From: Erythrobacter sp. EC-HK427 | Lineage (GTDB): Bacteria > Pseudomonadota > Alphaproteobacteria > Sphingomonadales > Sphingomonadaceae | DNA length: 64,000 bases | Direction: 5' to 3' | NCBI RefSeq assembly: GCF_902498745.1 | Contig: NZ_LR701479.1 | Span: 2,495,059-2,559,058, forward strand | Part shown: positions 18,128-27,268 of the stretch, one piece after another | How positions within the stretch are numbered: the first letter of the stretch is position 1 | Layout of the letters: each line of letters begins with the position of its first letter | The notes under the pieces: generated by a model | Seen by the model: the letters and a program-made list of their open reading frames with translations, nothing else | Databases searched by the model: none | What the model was told of the DNA's origin: nothing | Translations under genes and position numbers: made by a program

Positions 18128-20317
18128 ATGGCATCGCGGCAGCCGCCTTTGGTTCCGCTGGGGGACGACGATCTTGATGCTGCGTTGCAGCAGACGCCTT
18201 GGCGCAGCCGTGTCTCTTTGTCCAGTATCGCTGACACTGCCGAGCAATTTCTCGGGCAAGCGGGCTTTGATCGCGGGCCCTGGCTGGCGGTTGTTCTCGC
18301 TGCGGGAATTGCCGCCTGGTTCATCCTGCCAAGCGCGGCGCAATGGGTGGGCGCGATTGCTGGCGGACTGATCCTTGCGCTTGGCGCTTTGGCACGCTGG
18401 AAGGGCCGCGAGGACAGGGTGCACCTGACCACCGCTCTGGCCGCCTGCGGGATCGTGTTTGCGCTGGGCACCAGCCTGATCTGGGCGCGCTCCGAACTGG
18501 TGGGATCCGAGGCTTTCGAGCGCCCGGTGTTCGCCGAAATCGAAGGCCGCATTCTCGACCGGATCGAGCAACCCGCGCAAGACAGGGTGCGCCTCGTGCT
18601 CGCCATCCGCTCCCCCGAGGATGGCGAGGCGGCGAAAGTGCGGGTCAATGTGCCGCTCGAAACTGCATCGCCCGACCTGACCGAAGGGGCAATTATCCGG
18701 GCGCAAGCGCGGCTCATGCCGCCAGCTGCCCCCATGTTGCCGGGCGGCTACAACTTTGCCCGCGCCGCATGGTTTCAGGGGCTGGCGGCGGCCGGCAGCG
18801 TGACCGGCGAGATCACGATCATCGAACCCGCTCCGGCGAGCGAGGCGCTGATCCCTTCGCTGCAACGCCGCCTGTCGGCCCATGTCCGCACACAGCTCGA
18901 TGGCTCGGCGGGCAGCATCGCGGCGGCCTTTGCCAGCGGCGACCGGGGCGGGATCAGCGTCGCGGACGAGGATGCGATGCGCGATTCGGGGCTGACCCAT
19001 CTGCTCTCGATCAGCGGATTGCACGTAAGCGCACTTATCGGGGCCGCCTATCTGCTCGCGATCAAGTTGCTGGCGCTGTGGCCCTGGCTGGTGCTGCGCG
19101 TGCGGCTGCCGGTGCTGGCGGCGGGCGTCGCGGCGCTGGCGGGCATTGGATATACACTTTTGACGGGAGCCGAGGTGCCGACCGTGCGCAGCTGCATCGC
19201 TGCCTTGCTCGTGCTCATCGCGCTGGCTTTGGGCCGCGAGCCTTTGTCCCTGCGCATGATCGCTGTCGCGGGCGTAGCGGTGCTGCTGGTGTGGCCGGAG
19301 AGCCTTGTCGGGCCGAGCTTCCAGATGAGCTTCAGCGCGGTGATCGCGATTGTTGCCCTGCACAGTTCGGCACCGGTTCGCGCCTTCCTGAAAACGCGCG
19401 AGGAGAGCTGGCTGGCGCGCCTTGGCCGCAATACCGCGATGCTGCTGGTGACGGGGTTGGTAATCGAGATCGCGCTGATGCCGACCGTCCTATTCCACTT
19501 CCACCGTGCGGGGGTTTATGGCGCGCTGGCCAATGTGATCGCCATTCCGCTGGTGACCTTCATTTCCATGCCGCTTATCGCGATTGCGCTGCTGTTTGAC
19601 GTGGTCGGGCTGGGCGCGCCGTTCTGGTGGCTGGCGGGCCAATCGCTCAATCTGCTGGTGGGGATTGCGCATTTTACCGCAGATCAACCGGGCGCGGTGA
19701 AGCTCATCCCGCAAATGACGCTGCCGACCGTGCTGCTGTTTGCGGCGGGCGGACTTTGGCTCGCCCTATGGAGGGGAAGGGCGCGGCTCTTCGGCTTCAT
19801 CCCGGCGGCTCTAGCGAGCCTGTGGCTCTATCTTACGCCCATTCCCGATGTGCTAATCTCCTCCGACGGTCGCCATGTCGGGATCACCGGAGAGGATGAT
19901 CGGCTGCTGGTGCTACGCGATACCCGCAGCGAGTTTACGCGCGATAATCTCCTCGAATTGGCGGGTGTAGAAGGCGATCCGGTTCCCATGGAGCAATGGC
20001 ACGGGGCCGAATGCAGCCGGGATTTCTGCGCGCTCACGCTTGAACGCGAGGGCCGCGAATGGCATCTGCTGATGAGCCGCAGCGAAGATATCGTCGAGGA
20101 GCGCGCTCTCGCAGCCGCCTGCGAGCGCAGCGACATCGTGATTACCGACCGTTGGCTCCCGCGCAGCTGCCAACCGCGCGTGCTCAAGGCCGACCGCCGG
20201 ATGCTGGAGCAGAGCGGCGGCATCGCGCTCGTCCTCAGCGGCACGGGCGAAGCGCATATGCGAACCGTGGCCCAGAGCGAAGGCGAGCACGGATGGTGGC
20301 GCGGGCGGCAGGACTAG
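18128..20317 (+). CDS. comEC: ComEC/Rec2-type DNA uptake channel protein
   Basis: Inner-membrane channel for transport of single-stranded DNA in natural transformation, 729 residues. It has an N-terminal DUF4131-type region with two helices and an OB-like segment, then the competence domain with [18 protein letters not shown] near residue 295. About ten membrane helices follow. The C-terminal 170 residues resemble the metallo-beta-lactamase-like part, but the zinc motif HxHxDH is missing, as in many alphaproteobacterial ComEC proteins. It diverges from gltX by 29 bases and converges on lexA. Confidence 0.88.
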   Translation: MASRQPPLVPLGDDDLDAALQQTPWRSRVSLSSIADTAEQFLGQAGFDRGPWLAVVLAAGIAAWFILPSAAQWVGAIAGGLILALGALARWKGREDRVHLTTALAACGIVFALGTSLIWARSELVGSEAFERPVFAEIEGRILDRIEQPAQDRVRLVLAIRSPEDGEAAKVRVNVPLETASPDLTEGAIIRAQARLMPPAAPMLPGGYNFARAAWFQGLAAAGSVTGEITIIEPAPASEALIPSLQRRLSAHVRTQLDGSAGSIAAAFASGDRGGISVADEDAMRDSGLTHLLSISGLHVSALIGAAYLLAIKLLALWPWLVLRVRLPVLAAGVAALAGIGYTLLTGAEVPTVRSCIAALLVLIALALGREPLSLRMIAVAGVAVLLVWPESLVGPSFQMSFSAVIAIVALHSSAPVRAFLKTREESWLARLGRNTAMLLVTGLVIEIALMPTVLFHFHRAGVYGALANVIAIPLVTFISMPLIAIALLFDVVGLGAPFWWLAGQSLNLLVGIAHFTADQPGAVKLIPQMTLPTVLLFAAGGLWLALWRGRARLFGFIPAALASLWLYLTPIPDVLISSDGRHVGITGEDDRLLVLRDTRSEFTRDNLLELAGVEGDPVPMEQWHGAECSRDFCALTLEREGREWHLLMSRSEDIVEERALAAACERSDIVITDRWLPRSCQPRVLKADRRMLEQSGGIALVLSGTGEAHMRTVAQSEGEHGWWRGRQD

Positions 20318-20341
20318 GCCCGCCACCCGACGCGCAAACGG

Positions 20342-21004
20342 TCAGTGATAACGCCGCAGCAGGCCCGCCAGCTTGCCCTGAACTTCGACCTGGCTATCGG
20401 CATAAATCTGCGGGTCGTAGGAGGCATTGGCCGGATCGAGGCGGATCTTGCCGTCATCATGGTAGAGATATTTCAGCGTCGCTTCCTCGCCATTGACGAG
20501 TGCCACCACGATATCGCCATCGCGGGCGGTGCTGACCTTCTTCACGAGGGCAAAATCCCCGTCAAAAATGCCTGCCTCGATCATCGAGTCGCCCGATACT
20601 TCGAGCGCGTAATGCTCGCCCGCGCCCAGCAGCGCCGCGGGGACGGGCAGAGTCTGGCTGCCTTCCAGTGCTTCTATCGGAACACCGGCGGCAATCTTGC
20701 CGTGCAACGGGATTTCGATCACATCATTGGCCGCGACCGGCGCAGCAGCGGGCGGCGTGGTTACTTTCGCCACCGCATCATTGCCGACATTCTCCGGCAT
20801 TTTGACAACTTCGAGCGCGCGGGCACGATTGGCAAGGCGGCGGATGAAGCCGCGTTCTTCCAGAGCGGAAATCAGGCGGTGCACGCCCGATTTGCTCTTC
20901 AGATCGAGCGCGTCCTTCATTTCCTCGAAGCTCGGCGAAATGCCCGAATCCTCAAGGCGGCGATGGATGAAAAGCAGCAGTTCGTGTTGCTTGGCAGTCA
21001 GCAT
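20342..21004 (-). CDS. lexA: LexA repressor
   Basis: SOS-response repressor that cleaves itself when RecA is activated. The 220 residues comprise a winged-helix DNA-binding domain (1-65, [17 protein letters not shown] at the start), a linker, and the S24 peptidase domain. The cleavage site is Ala106-Gly107, the catalytic Ser is in SGDSM (Ser140) and the Lys is in EATLK (Lys178). Three GAAC half-sites at N7 spacing lie 34-59 bases before the start, so it is almost certainly self-regulated. Confidence 0.96.
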   Translation of the reverse strand: MLTAKQHELLLFIHRRLEDSGISPSFEEMKDALDLKSKSGVHRLISALEERGFIRRLANRARALEVVKMPENVGNDAVAKVTTPPAAAPVAANDVIEIPLHGKIAAGVPIEALEGSQTLPVPAALLGAGEHYALEVSGDSMIEAGIFDGDFALVKKVSTARDGDIVVALVNGEEATLKYLYHDDGKIRLDPANASYDPQIYADSQVEVQGKLAGLLRRYH

Positions 21005-21037
21005 GGGTCTGTTCCTTACCGCGATGTTCCATTTTGG

Positions 21038-21063
21038 GAACGAACACGGAACACATATGGAAC
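21038..21063 (-). promoter_or_regulatory. tandem LexA operators (SOS boxes) of lexA
   Basis: Three GAAC half-sites at 21038-21041, 21049-21052 and 21060-21063, each separated by exactly 7 bases. Two overlapping direct-repeat boxes of the alphaproteobacterial form GAAC-N7-GAAC (GTTC-N7-GTTC on the gene strand) therefore share a central half-site. They sit just upstream of lexA. Confidence 0.85.
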
Positions 21064-21116
21064 ACCGGCGGTCAAGTCAAGCGATACCGCCATTTTGGTG
21101 CAGAAACACCGTCGCC

Positions 21117-21590
21117 TCACGGCTCCGCGCGCCAGTCCCCGCTTTTGCCGCCGCTCTTGGCGAGCAAGCGCACCCCGCTGATCACCATGCCCTTATCAAG
21201 CGCCTTCGCCATGTCGTAGACCGTCAGCAGCGCGACCGAGACCGCCGTCATCGCTTCCATCTCGACGCCCGTCTTGCCCGTCAGCGCCGCGCGCGCTTCC
21301 ACGCGGACGCCATCAGGTTCGAAGGTGAAGTCCACATTCACGGCGTCGAGCGCCAGCGGGTGGCAGAGCGGGATCAGTTCGCCGGTGCGCTTGGCCGCCA
21401 TAATCCCCGCGATCCGCGCTGCTGCTAGCACATCGCCCTTGGGCCCGCGGCCATCGCGTACCGCCGCAAGCGCCTCAGCCGACATAGCGATATGCCCCTC
21501 CGCCACCGCGACCCGCGCCGTCACGGCCTTGGCCCCGACATCCACCATGCGCGCCGCGCCGGTATCATCAAGATGCGTCAGGCCGGTCAT
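21117..21590 (-). CDS. moaC: cyclic pyranopterin monophosphate synthase
   Basis: Second step of molybdenum cofactor synthesis, together with MoaA. At 157 residues it has the standard length, with ELIPLCHPL and [15 protein letters not shown], the conserved active-site segments. In related genomes moaC commonly sits beside trpC and moeA upstream of lexA; moeA is not present here, so the last Mo-insertion gene must lie elsewhere. A tandem CTGTTACAC repeat lies about 37-54 bases before the start. Confidence 0.95.
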   Translation of the reverse strand: MTGLTHLDDTGAARMVDVGAKAVTARVAVAEGHIAMSAEALAAVRDGRGPKGDVLAAARIAGIMAAKRTGELIPLCHPLALDAVNVDFTFEPDGVRVEARAALTGKTGVEMEAMTAVSVALLTVYDMAKALDKGMVISGVRLLAKSGGKSGDWRAEP

Positions 21591-21658
21591 GCCAAACGCG
21601 CCAGTTTCTGCAGGTTAAGGGCGAACCTGTTACACCTGTTACACAGTCCTGAAACAGA

Positions 21659-21698
21659 AAACCGCCCTGCCGCGCGGAATGAGCGGGCAGGGCGGTTT
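21659..21698 (-). terminator. intrinsic terminator downstream of the DUF3597 gene
   Basis: Perfect 13-base stem (21659-21671 with 21686-21698) around a 14-base loop. Read on the minus strand it is followed by TTTTCTGTTT, so it ends transcription coming from the DUF3597 gene about 90 bases upstream and insulates moaC. Confidence 0.85.
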
Positions 21699-21788
21699 GC
21701 ATAGGGTGATGGCGCATTTGCAAAGATCATGCGCCGTCTTGTGCCACAGTCCCAAACAGTAGGACAGAGCGAGTATCGGAGCTGAATA

Positions 21789-22181
21789 TCAGTCGCGCAG
21801 CTCGGCAGGGATACGGCCGCCGGCATCGGCCAGCTTGGTCATCACCTGCTTGTGCAGCCAGATGTTCTCTTCCGCCTTGCCCGAATAATCCGCATCGCCC
21901 AGTTCGGTGGCGAGTTCCTTGCGGTTTTCGTAGCTGGGATCGAGGCCGACCAGCTTCATCAGATCGACGATCGACGTGCGCCAGTTGAGCGTGTCCGAAC
22001 CGTCCTTGGCATCGAGCACTTCGGCAATATCGACTTCGCTCTTGGGCGCAGCCTTGGCCGCGCCAAAGCCGCTCGCCTTGGGCGCGGCAGCAGGCGTGGT
22101 TGCGGCAGGCGCAGCGGCTGCGGCCTGCTCTTCTTCATCGTCGCCGAAGATCGCGTTTTTGATCGAGCTGAAAATTCCCAT
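21789..22181 (-). CDS. DUF3597 family protein
   Basis: A protein of 130 residues, beginning MGIFSSIKNAIFGD, then a linker of about 35 residues rich in Ala, Pro and Lys, then a conserved C-terminal domain of about 80 residues (VDLMKLVGLDPSYENRKELA). The family DUF3597 has no established function; the C-terminal part is LysM-like in size but shows no clear LysM signature. The ATG at 22181 has AAGGGG about 6-11 bases upstream; an in-frame ATG further upstream gives 22 unlike residues. Transcription is probably its own, with a strong terminator behind it. Confidence 0.85.
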   Translation of the reverse strand: MGIFSSIKNAIFGDDEEEQAAAAAPAATTPAAAPKASGFGAAKAAPKSEVDIAEVLDAKDGSDTLNWRTSIVDLMKLVGLDPSYENRKELATELGDADYSGKAEENIWLHKQVMTKLADAGGRIPAELRD

Positions 22182-22270
22182 GGGTAATCCCCTTCCAAAT
22201 AAGCTGAAACGTGCAGCCGGACTAGCATCGCTGTGCCGCGTTGCCAATGTATGACAGCGCGCAACGCCTT

Positions 22271-22315
22271 GTAAAATCTAGTAGTGTAAAATCTGGTAGT
22301 GTAAAATCTAGTTGC
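22271..22315. repeat. three tandem 15-base repeats at the 3' end of trpC
   Basis: Units at 22271-22285, 22286-22300 and 22301-22315 share GTAAAATCT(A/G)G; units 1 and 2 differ by one base and unit 3 differs at its end. The third unit overlaps the trpC stop codon. No terminator-like hairpin is formed. Confidence 0.9.
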
Positions 22316-23096
22316 CGAGCAAGGCCCGGGTCGCGGCGACCACATCGTCCTGCCGCATCAGGCTCTCCCCTACCAGAAAGCAGTGCACCCCGGACTGCGC
22401 GAGCAGCTGGCAATCGGCATGGCTGGTGATCCCGCTTTCGCCGACAAGCAGACTGCCTTCGGGCGCCAGCGGGGCGAGGCGCTGCGTGGTGGCGAGATCG
22501 GTGGTGAAGCTGCGCAAATCTCGGTTGTTGACCCCGATCAGCCGCGAGGTCAGATGCTTGCCCGCGCGCTCCATCTCTTCCTCATCATGCACTTCGATCA
22601 GCACGTCCATCCCGCGTTCGAGCGCGGCTGCCTCGATTTCGCGCATCTGTTCGTCTTCGAGCGCAGCAACAATGATGAGGATAGCATCCGCGCCGATCAT
22701 CCGGCTTTCGGCGATCTGCCACGGATCGACCATGAAATCCTTGCGCAGTACCGGAAGGCTAGTGGCCGCGCGGGCCTGCATCATAAAGCTCTCATGCCCT
22801 TGGAAATAGGGCGCATCGGTGAGGACGGACAGGCACGCAGCACCGCCCGCTTCATAATCCATCGCGTGGCGGTGGGGCTGGAAATCAGCGCGGATCAGGC
22901 CTTTGGAGGGGCTGGCCTTCTTCACCTCGGCAATCAGGCCGAAGCCGGACTGCGCCTTCGCTTCAAGCGCCTTGCGGAACCCGCGCGGCGGGGTCTGCTT
23001 GGCGGCAATCCGGTCGCATTCGTCGAGCGGTTTGAGCGCCTTGCGCGCCGCAACTTCCTCGCGCTTGGTGGCGCAGATTTCTTTGAGCTTATCCAT
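22308..23096 (-). CDS. trpC: indole-3-glycerol phosphate synthase
   Basis: Ring-closure step of tryptophan synthesis, a TIM-barrel enzyme of 262 residues. Conserved segments include [16 protein letters not shown] with the catalytic Lys, [15 protein letters not shown], and [17 protein letters not shown] lies near the end. The start ATG at 23096 gives [15 protein letters not shown], as in relatives, and an earlier in-frame ATG lacks homology. It is the last trp gene and is separated from trpD by a repeat of about 210 bases. Confidence 0.96.
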   Translation of the reverse strand: MDKLKEICATKREEVAARKALKPLDECDRIAAKQTPPRGFRKALEAKAQSGFGLIAEVKKASPSKGLIRADFQPHRHAMDYEAGGAACLSVLTDAPYFQGHESFMMQARAATSLPVLRKDFMVDPWQIAESRMIGADAILIIVAALEDEQMREIEAAALERGMDVLIEVHDEEEMERAGKHLTSRLIGVNNRDLRSFTTDLATTQRLAPLAPEGSLLVGESGITSHADCQLLAQSGVHCFLVGESLMRQDDVVAATRALLGN

Positions 23097-23150
23097 CGCG
23101 ATGAGCCTATGCCTTTGGGGTCCGGCCGTGTCGATAGGCATGCCTTGTTT

Positions 23151-23359
23151 GGTTCACACGAAGACCACAAAGACACGAAGAGGTCTGAAATCGCGGCGAA
23201 GCCGCAGCCTATTCCGGCTCGCGCAGAGAACGCGGAGTGCGCAGAGGTCATTTTAGCGTTCTTTGCGAACTCTGCGTCCTCTGCGCGAAACGCTTTAGAG
23301 GACTTCTGCCTGCGGCACAGCGGAACATCTTCGTGTCTTTGTGGGCTTAGTGTGAAACC
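23151..23359. repeat. inverted-repeat intergenic element between trpD and trpC
   Basis: Outer arms at 23151-23180 and 23329-23359 are near-perfect inverted copies, both containing CACAAAGACACGAAG or its complement. Inner arms around 23219-23248 and 23268-23288 form a second inverted pair based on CGCAGAG...CTCTGCG. The whole is a MITE-like or composite palindromic element of about 209 bases with no coding capacity. It ends 3 bases from the trpD stop and lies within the trp operon. Confidence 0.85.
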
Positions 23360-23362
23360 CCA

Positions 23363-24358
23363 CTATCTCGCCGCCGCAATCCAGCATTCGAGCAATTGCT
23401 TGGCCAAACCTTTGTCGATGACCTCTGCCGCTTCTTCCACGCCGTCGCGCCAGCTCTCCACTTCGCCCGCCACCAGCAGCGCGCCTGCCGCGTTGAACAG
23501 CACAGCATCGCGATAGGGGCCGGGCGCGCCGAGCAGCAGGGCTTGCAGCGCCTTGGCATTATGTGCCGCATCATCGCCGCGTATGGCCTCCACCGGCGCA
23601 TGACGCAGGCCCGCATCGCTGGCATCCACGCGGCGCATCCGCACTTCGCGGCCCTGCACATCGGCCAGTTCGTTGCCTTCATCGAGGCTGAGTTCATCCA
23701 GCCCTTCGTCACCCGAGACGATAAATGTCCGTTCCGTCCCCAGACGCGCCATCGCTTCGGCATAGATCGGGACATAGGCCGGGCGGGCAATGCCGATCAG
23801 CTGGCGGCGCACTTTGGCGGGATTGCTGAGCGGCCCCATCAGATTGAAAATCGTGCGGCGGCCCAATTTCTGCCGGATCGGCTGGATGCGCGCCATCGCC
23901 GGGTGGTGGTTCTTCGCAAACAGGAAGCAAATCCCGATGTCGGCGAGCGTCTTTTCCGCCGTGCGTCCGGCGGCTTCCATGTCCAGCCCCAGCGCCTCCA
24001 GCGTATCGGCAGCGCCCGCTTTGCTGGACGCGGCGCGGTTGCCGTGCTTGGCGACCGGCACGCCGCAGGCCGCTACCACCAGGCTCACCGCGGTGCTGAC
24101 ATTGAGCGTGTGATGCCCGTCACCCCCCGTTCCGCAGACATCGATGGCATTCTCGGGGGCCTCGATCGGCAGCAGCCGCGCACGCAAGGCCCGCGCTGCC
24201 CCTGCGATCTCGCCAGCCCGCTCGCCGCGATCCGACAGATCGGTGAGATATTGCGCAATCTCCTCTTCCGAAGGCGCGCCATCGAGCATCAGGCCGAAGA
24301 CGCGCTCGGCTTCGTCCTCTTCCAGCGGGGTGTCGACGGGGGGCAGAATCCGGCTCAT
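23363..24358 (-). CDS. trpD: anthranilate phosphoribosyltransferase
   Basis: Transfers phosphoribose to anthranilate, 331 residues. It has the PRPP-binding glycine loop [17 protein letters not shown] near residue 70, [21 protein letters not shown] near 103, and [11 protein letters not shown] near 163. The ATG overlaps the trpG stop by 4 bases (ATGA). The 3' end abuts the inverted-repeat element. Confidence 0.96.
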   Translation of the reverse strand: MSRILPPVDTPLEEDEAERVFGLMLDGAPSEEEIAQYLTDLSDRGERAGEIAGAARALRARLLPIEAPENAIDVCGTGGDGHHTLNVSTAVSLVVAACGVPVAKHGNRAASSKAGAADTLEALGLDMEAAGRTAEKTLADIGICFLFAKNHHPAMARIQPIRQKLGRRTIFNLMGPLSNPAKVRRQLIGIARPAYVPIYAEAMARLGTERTFIVSGDEGLDELSLDEGNELADVQGREVRMRRVDASDAGLRHAPVEAIRGDDAAHNAKALQALLLGAPGPYRDAVLFNAAGALLVAGEVESWRDGVEEAAEVIDKGLAKQLLECWIAAAR

Positions 24359-24960
24359 GCGGGCACCTTGGCGGGCAGGCCGCAGATGGCAAGGAAATTG
24401 GCAAGCAGCGCGTGGCCGTGCTCGGTCGCAATGCTTTCGGGGTGGAACTGCACGCCGTGAATGGGCAGCTCGGCATGGCGGAAACCCATCACGGCCTCTC
24501 CATCTATGCCAGGAGTCTCTGCCGTGGCGTTGACCAGCAGGCAGTCGGGAATATCCTCGACGATCAGCGAGTGGTAGCGCGTGGCTGTGTAGGGCGAGGG
24601 CAGCCCCGCAAACACGCCGGTGCCGTCGTGCGTTACCAGACTGGTCTTCCCGTGCATCAACCCGCCGCGCACCACTTGGCCACCAAAATGCTGCCCGATC
24701 GACTGGTGCCCCAGACACACGCCGAGCAGCGGGGTTTCGCTATCCGCACAGGCGGCCACCAGATCGAGACTGATCCCCGCCTCATTGGGCGTGCAAGGGC
24801 CGGGCGAGATGAGAATGCCCTTCGCCCCGCGCGCCACCGCTTCGGCGGCGGTCAGCGCATCATTGCGCTCCACTTCCACTTTCGCGCCCAGCTGCATCAG
24901 GTAATGCACAAGGTTGAAGGTGAAGCTGTCGTAATTGTCGATGACGAGGATGTCGCTCAT
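24355..24960 (-). CDS. trpG: anthranilate synthase component II (glutamine amidotransferase)
   Basis: Supplies ammonia from glutamine to TrpE; class I amidotransferase of 201 residues. The catalytic Cys is in [13 protein letters not shown] near residue 82 and the His-x-Glu pair is in [13 protein letters not shown] near 175. It overlaps trpD and the upstream lipoprotein gene by 4 bases on each side, so the three are translationally coupled. It may also serve p-aminobenzoate synthesis, as in some bacteria; nothing here decides that. Confidence 0.96.
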   Translation of the reverse strand: MSDILVIDNYDSFTFNLVHYLMQLGAKVEVERNDALTAAEAVARGAKGILISPGPCTPNEAGISLDLVAACADSETPLLGVCLGHQSIGQHFGGQVVRGGLMHGKTSLVTHDGTGVFAGLPSPYTATRYHSLIVEDIPDCLLVNATAETPGIDGEAVMGFRHAELPIHGVQFHPESIATEHGHALLANFLAICGLPAKVPA

Positions 24961-25745
24961 TCGCCGCTCTCTGCCCGATTGCGCACGACAATCAAGGGGC
25001 CGATTTCGGGGCCGGTGTCGAGACGGTCGTTGGCCGGGTCCCAGATTTGCGACACACTGCCGTCAAGGAAAAGTGCGTTATCCACGCGCAGCACATCGCG
25101 GTAGTAGCGAGCGAGCCGGCCGAAGCTCACCGGAGCCTCGCTGATGACGAAATGCGCGCGGCCGCTGGCGTCCACACCCACGGCGTTGCGGATCTTGTAG
25201 GAGGTGCCGTCGGGCGCGATATCGGGGTGCAGAGCGCCGTCCACCACCAGCATGGGGCCAGACTGGGTGGCGAAAAACGGGCGGTTCTCGACTTCGTCGG
25301 CAAAGCGCTCGGCCGAAAGCACGCGCCATCCGCCATCTGCTTCGCCGAAGAACACGCCATTGGGGAGCAGGTGGAAATTGCCGGGGCCTTCGTTCTGGTT
25401 GAGCACGGTCAAGCGGAGCCCGTCCTCCACATAATAGCCGATGGGCTGGCCTTCCGCGTCAAACATCCCGCCATTCATCGCAAAAACGACCGAGGCGGCA
25501 TCCTGCGCCAACACATCATAGGAGAACACCCGCAGCGAACGATAGGGCGCATCGCTGTCCTCCGGGGAGAGATCGGTGCCGACCGTATGCCGCGCCGGAT
25601 CGGCGGTGCAGTGGGTGAAGGGCGTTTCCTCGAACACCACCGGCTCGCAGATGGAGGCCAGCTCTTCGCTCACCTCGCCTTCAAAGTGCAGCTCACAGGC
25701 CGCGAGGGGGAGAGTGCATACCGCCGCCGCTGCCGCGCGGCGCAT
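24957..25745 (-). CDS. lipoprotein, phosphodiester glycosidase family (DUF2233/NAGPA-like)
   Basis: A protein of 262 residues, with a lipoprotein signal whose lipobox LAAC puts the lipidated Cys at residue 17. The mature part matches the NAGPA/DUF2233 fold: [22 protein letters not shown] near residue 92, then [10 protein letters not shown] and a C-terminal LFLDGSVSQ with the conserved DG. Members cleave sugar-phosphate diesters, but the substrate cannot be told here. The ATG overlaps the trpE stop by one base and its own end overlaps trpG by four, so it is embedded in the trp operon although it has no known tryptophan role. Confidence 0.85.
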   Translation of the reverse strand: MRRAAAAAVCTLPLAACELHFEGEVSEELASICEPVVFEETPFTHCTADPARHTVGTDLSPEDSDAPYRSLRVFSYDVLAQDAASVVFAMNGGMFDAEGQPIGYYVEDGLRLTVLNQNEGPGNFHLLPNGVFFGEADGGWRVLSAERFADEVENRPFFATQSGPMLVVDGALHPDIAPDGTSYKIRNAVGVDASGRAHFVISEAPVSFGRLARYYRDVLRVDNALFLDGSVSQIWDPANDRLDTGPEIGPLIVVRNRAESGE

Positions 25746-27256
25746 CACTGCCCGAACTCCGGCTCTCCGGCGATGCGCAAGGCTTCGCGCGCGGCGGCGA
25801 TCAGAGCGCCTGCCTTGTGGCGGCATTCTGCGGCTTCGGACGCCGGGTCGCTATCCGCCACCACGCCCGCGCCCGCCTGTACGTGCATCACCCCGTCCTT
25901 CACCACGGCAGTGCGCAAGACGATGCAGCTATCGACAGAGCCATCGGGCGCGAAATAGCCGACGCCGCCGGCATAGGCTCCGCGCGTCTCCGGCTCCAGC
26001 TGGGCGATAATTTCGCAAGCGCGCACCTTGGGCGCACCGCTGACGGTTCCGGCGGGGAAACCGGCGAAGAGGGCATCGAGCGCGTCCTTGTCGCCCGCCA
26101 GCTGGCCGACGACATTGCTGACGATGTGCATCACATGGCTGTAGCGCTCGATGGTGAAGCTGGCGGTGACTTCGACGCTGTCCGCGCCCGCCACCCGGCC
26201 CACATCATTGCGGCCGAGATCGAGCAGCATCAGATGTTCGGCGCATTCCTTCGGGTCGGCAAGCAGGCTCGCCTCGTTCGCCTTGTCCTCCGCCTCGGTG
26301 GCGCCGCGCGGGCGGGTTCCAGCGATAGGGCGGATCGTCACCTCACCATCACGCACCCGCACGAGGATTTCGGGCGAGGAGCCGACCACGGCAAAGCCAG
26401 GCAGGTCGAGGAAATAGAGGAAGGGCGAGGGGTTCACCCGCCGCAGCGCCCGATACAGCGCCAGCGGCGGCAAGGGGAAGGGGCAGGTGAAACGCTGGGC
26501 GAGCACCACTTGGAAGATGTCGCCCGCCGTGATGTAGTCCTTCGCGCGCAGCACCATGTCGCGGTAATCCGCTTCGGCGATCACCGGCTGTAACGCGGCT
26601 TCGGGCAGTTCGGCAAGGCGCGGGCTGGCAGGGGTGCGCTCCTCAAGCCGTCGCAGGGCCTCGTCAATCCGCTCGACTGCGCGCGCCACCTTGCCCGCCG
26701 CATCGGAGCCGTCGGCCCAGAGCGGCGCGATCAGGAACAGATCGTCGGTCAGCCGGTCAAACACCAGCACCAGCGCAGGCCGCGCAAACAGCATATCGGG
26801 CAGCGCAAGTTCGCTTTGCGGGGCGCGGGGGAGCTTTTCGACGAGGCCGATGGTCTCATACCCGAAATAGCCGACGAGGCAGGCGAGGGCGGGCGGCAGG
26901 CCTTCGGGCACATCGATGCGGCAGGCATTCACCAGCGCGCGCAGCTCGGTCATCGCGTCGGCAGGAAGCGGCTCGAACGCTTCGCGGTCATACCGCCATT
27001 GCCGGTTGACCTCGGCGCGTTCGCCCACGGCACGGAACAGCAGATCGGGATCAATCCCAAGCAAGGAATAGCGCCCGCGAATCTCCCCGCCTTCGACCGA
27101 TTCGAGCAGGAAATCGCCGCGCCCTTCGACAATCAGCTTGAGCGCGCCGCCCACCGGCGTTTCGGTGTCGGCGACCACGCGCCGCCAGACGAGCGTGTTG
27201 CGCCCTTCCGCCAGCGCGGCAAGCGCCTCGGCCTGATGATGGACAGCGGCGCTCAG
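25745..27256 (-). CDS. trpE: anthranilate synthase component I, probable CTG start
   Basis: Makes anthranilate from chorismate with TrpG; feedback-inhibited by tryptophan through the LLES element, seen here as FLLESVEGGEIRGRYS. The catalytic domain shows PSPFLYFLDLPGFAVVGSSPEIL, RPIAGTRPRG and SGAPKVRA. The first ATG/GTG/TTG in frame is GTG at 27178 (477 residues), but conserved family sequence (LAEGRNTLVWRRVVADTETPV) begins about 15 codons before it. The only plausible initiator between that and the ppiD stop is CTG at 27256, with GGAG about 8 bases upstream, giving 503 residues. The enzyme call is certain; the start is inferred. Confidence 0.9.
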   Translation of the reverse strand: MSAAVHHQAEALAALAEGRNTLVWRRVVADTETPVGGALKLIVEGRGDFLLESVEGGEIRGRYSLLGIDPDLLFRAVGERAEVNRQWRYDREAFEPLPADAMTELRALVNACRIDVPEGLPPALACLVGYFGYETIGLVEKLPRAPQSELALPDMLFARPALVLVFDRLTDDLFLIAPLWADGSDAAGKVARAVERIDEALRRLEERTPASPRLAELPEAALQPVIAEADYRDMVLRAKDYITAGDIFQVVLAQRFTCPFPLPPLALYRALRRVNPSPFLYFLDLPGFAVVGSSPEILVRVRDGEVTIRPIAGTRPRGATEAEDKANEASLLADPKECAEHLMLLDLGRNDVGRVAGADSVEVTASFTIERYSHVMHIVSNVVGQLAGDKDALDALFAGFPAGTVSGAPKVRACEIIAQLEPETRGAYAGGVGYFAPDGSVDSCIVLRTAVVKDGVMHVQAGAGVVADSDPASEAAECRHKAGALIAAAREALRIAGEPEFGQ

Positions 27257-27268
27257 CGAACCTGCTCC

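Noticed and set aside
18128..20317. ComEC as a disrupted pseudogene because the beta-lactamase zinc motif is missing
   Set aside because: The frame is intact and a reduced C-terminal domain is common in alphaproteobacterial ComEC.
22271..22315. Possible miniature CRISPR
   Set aside because: The 15-base units are contiguous without spacers; it is a simple tandem repeat.
26950..27268. A trp leader peptide and attenuator before trpE
   Set aside because: The gap to ppiD is only 12 bases and no short Trp-rich frame or competing hairpins are present.
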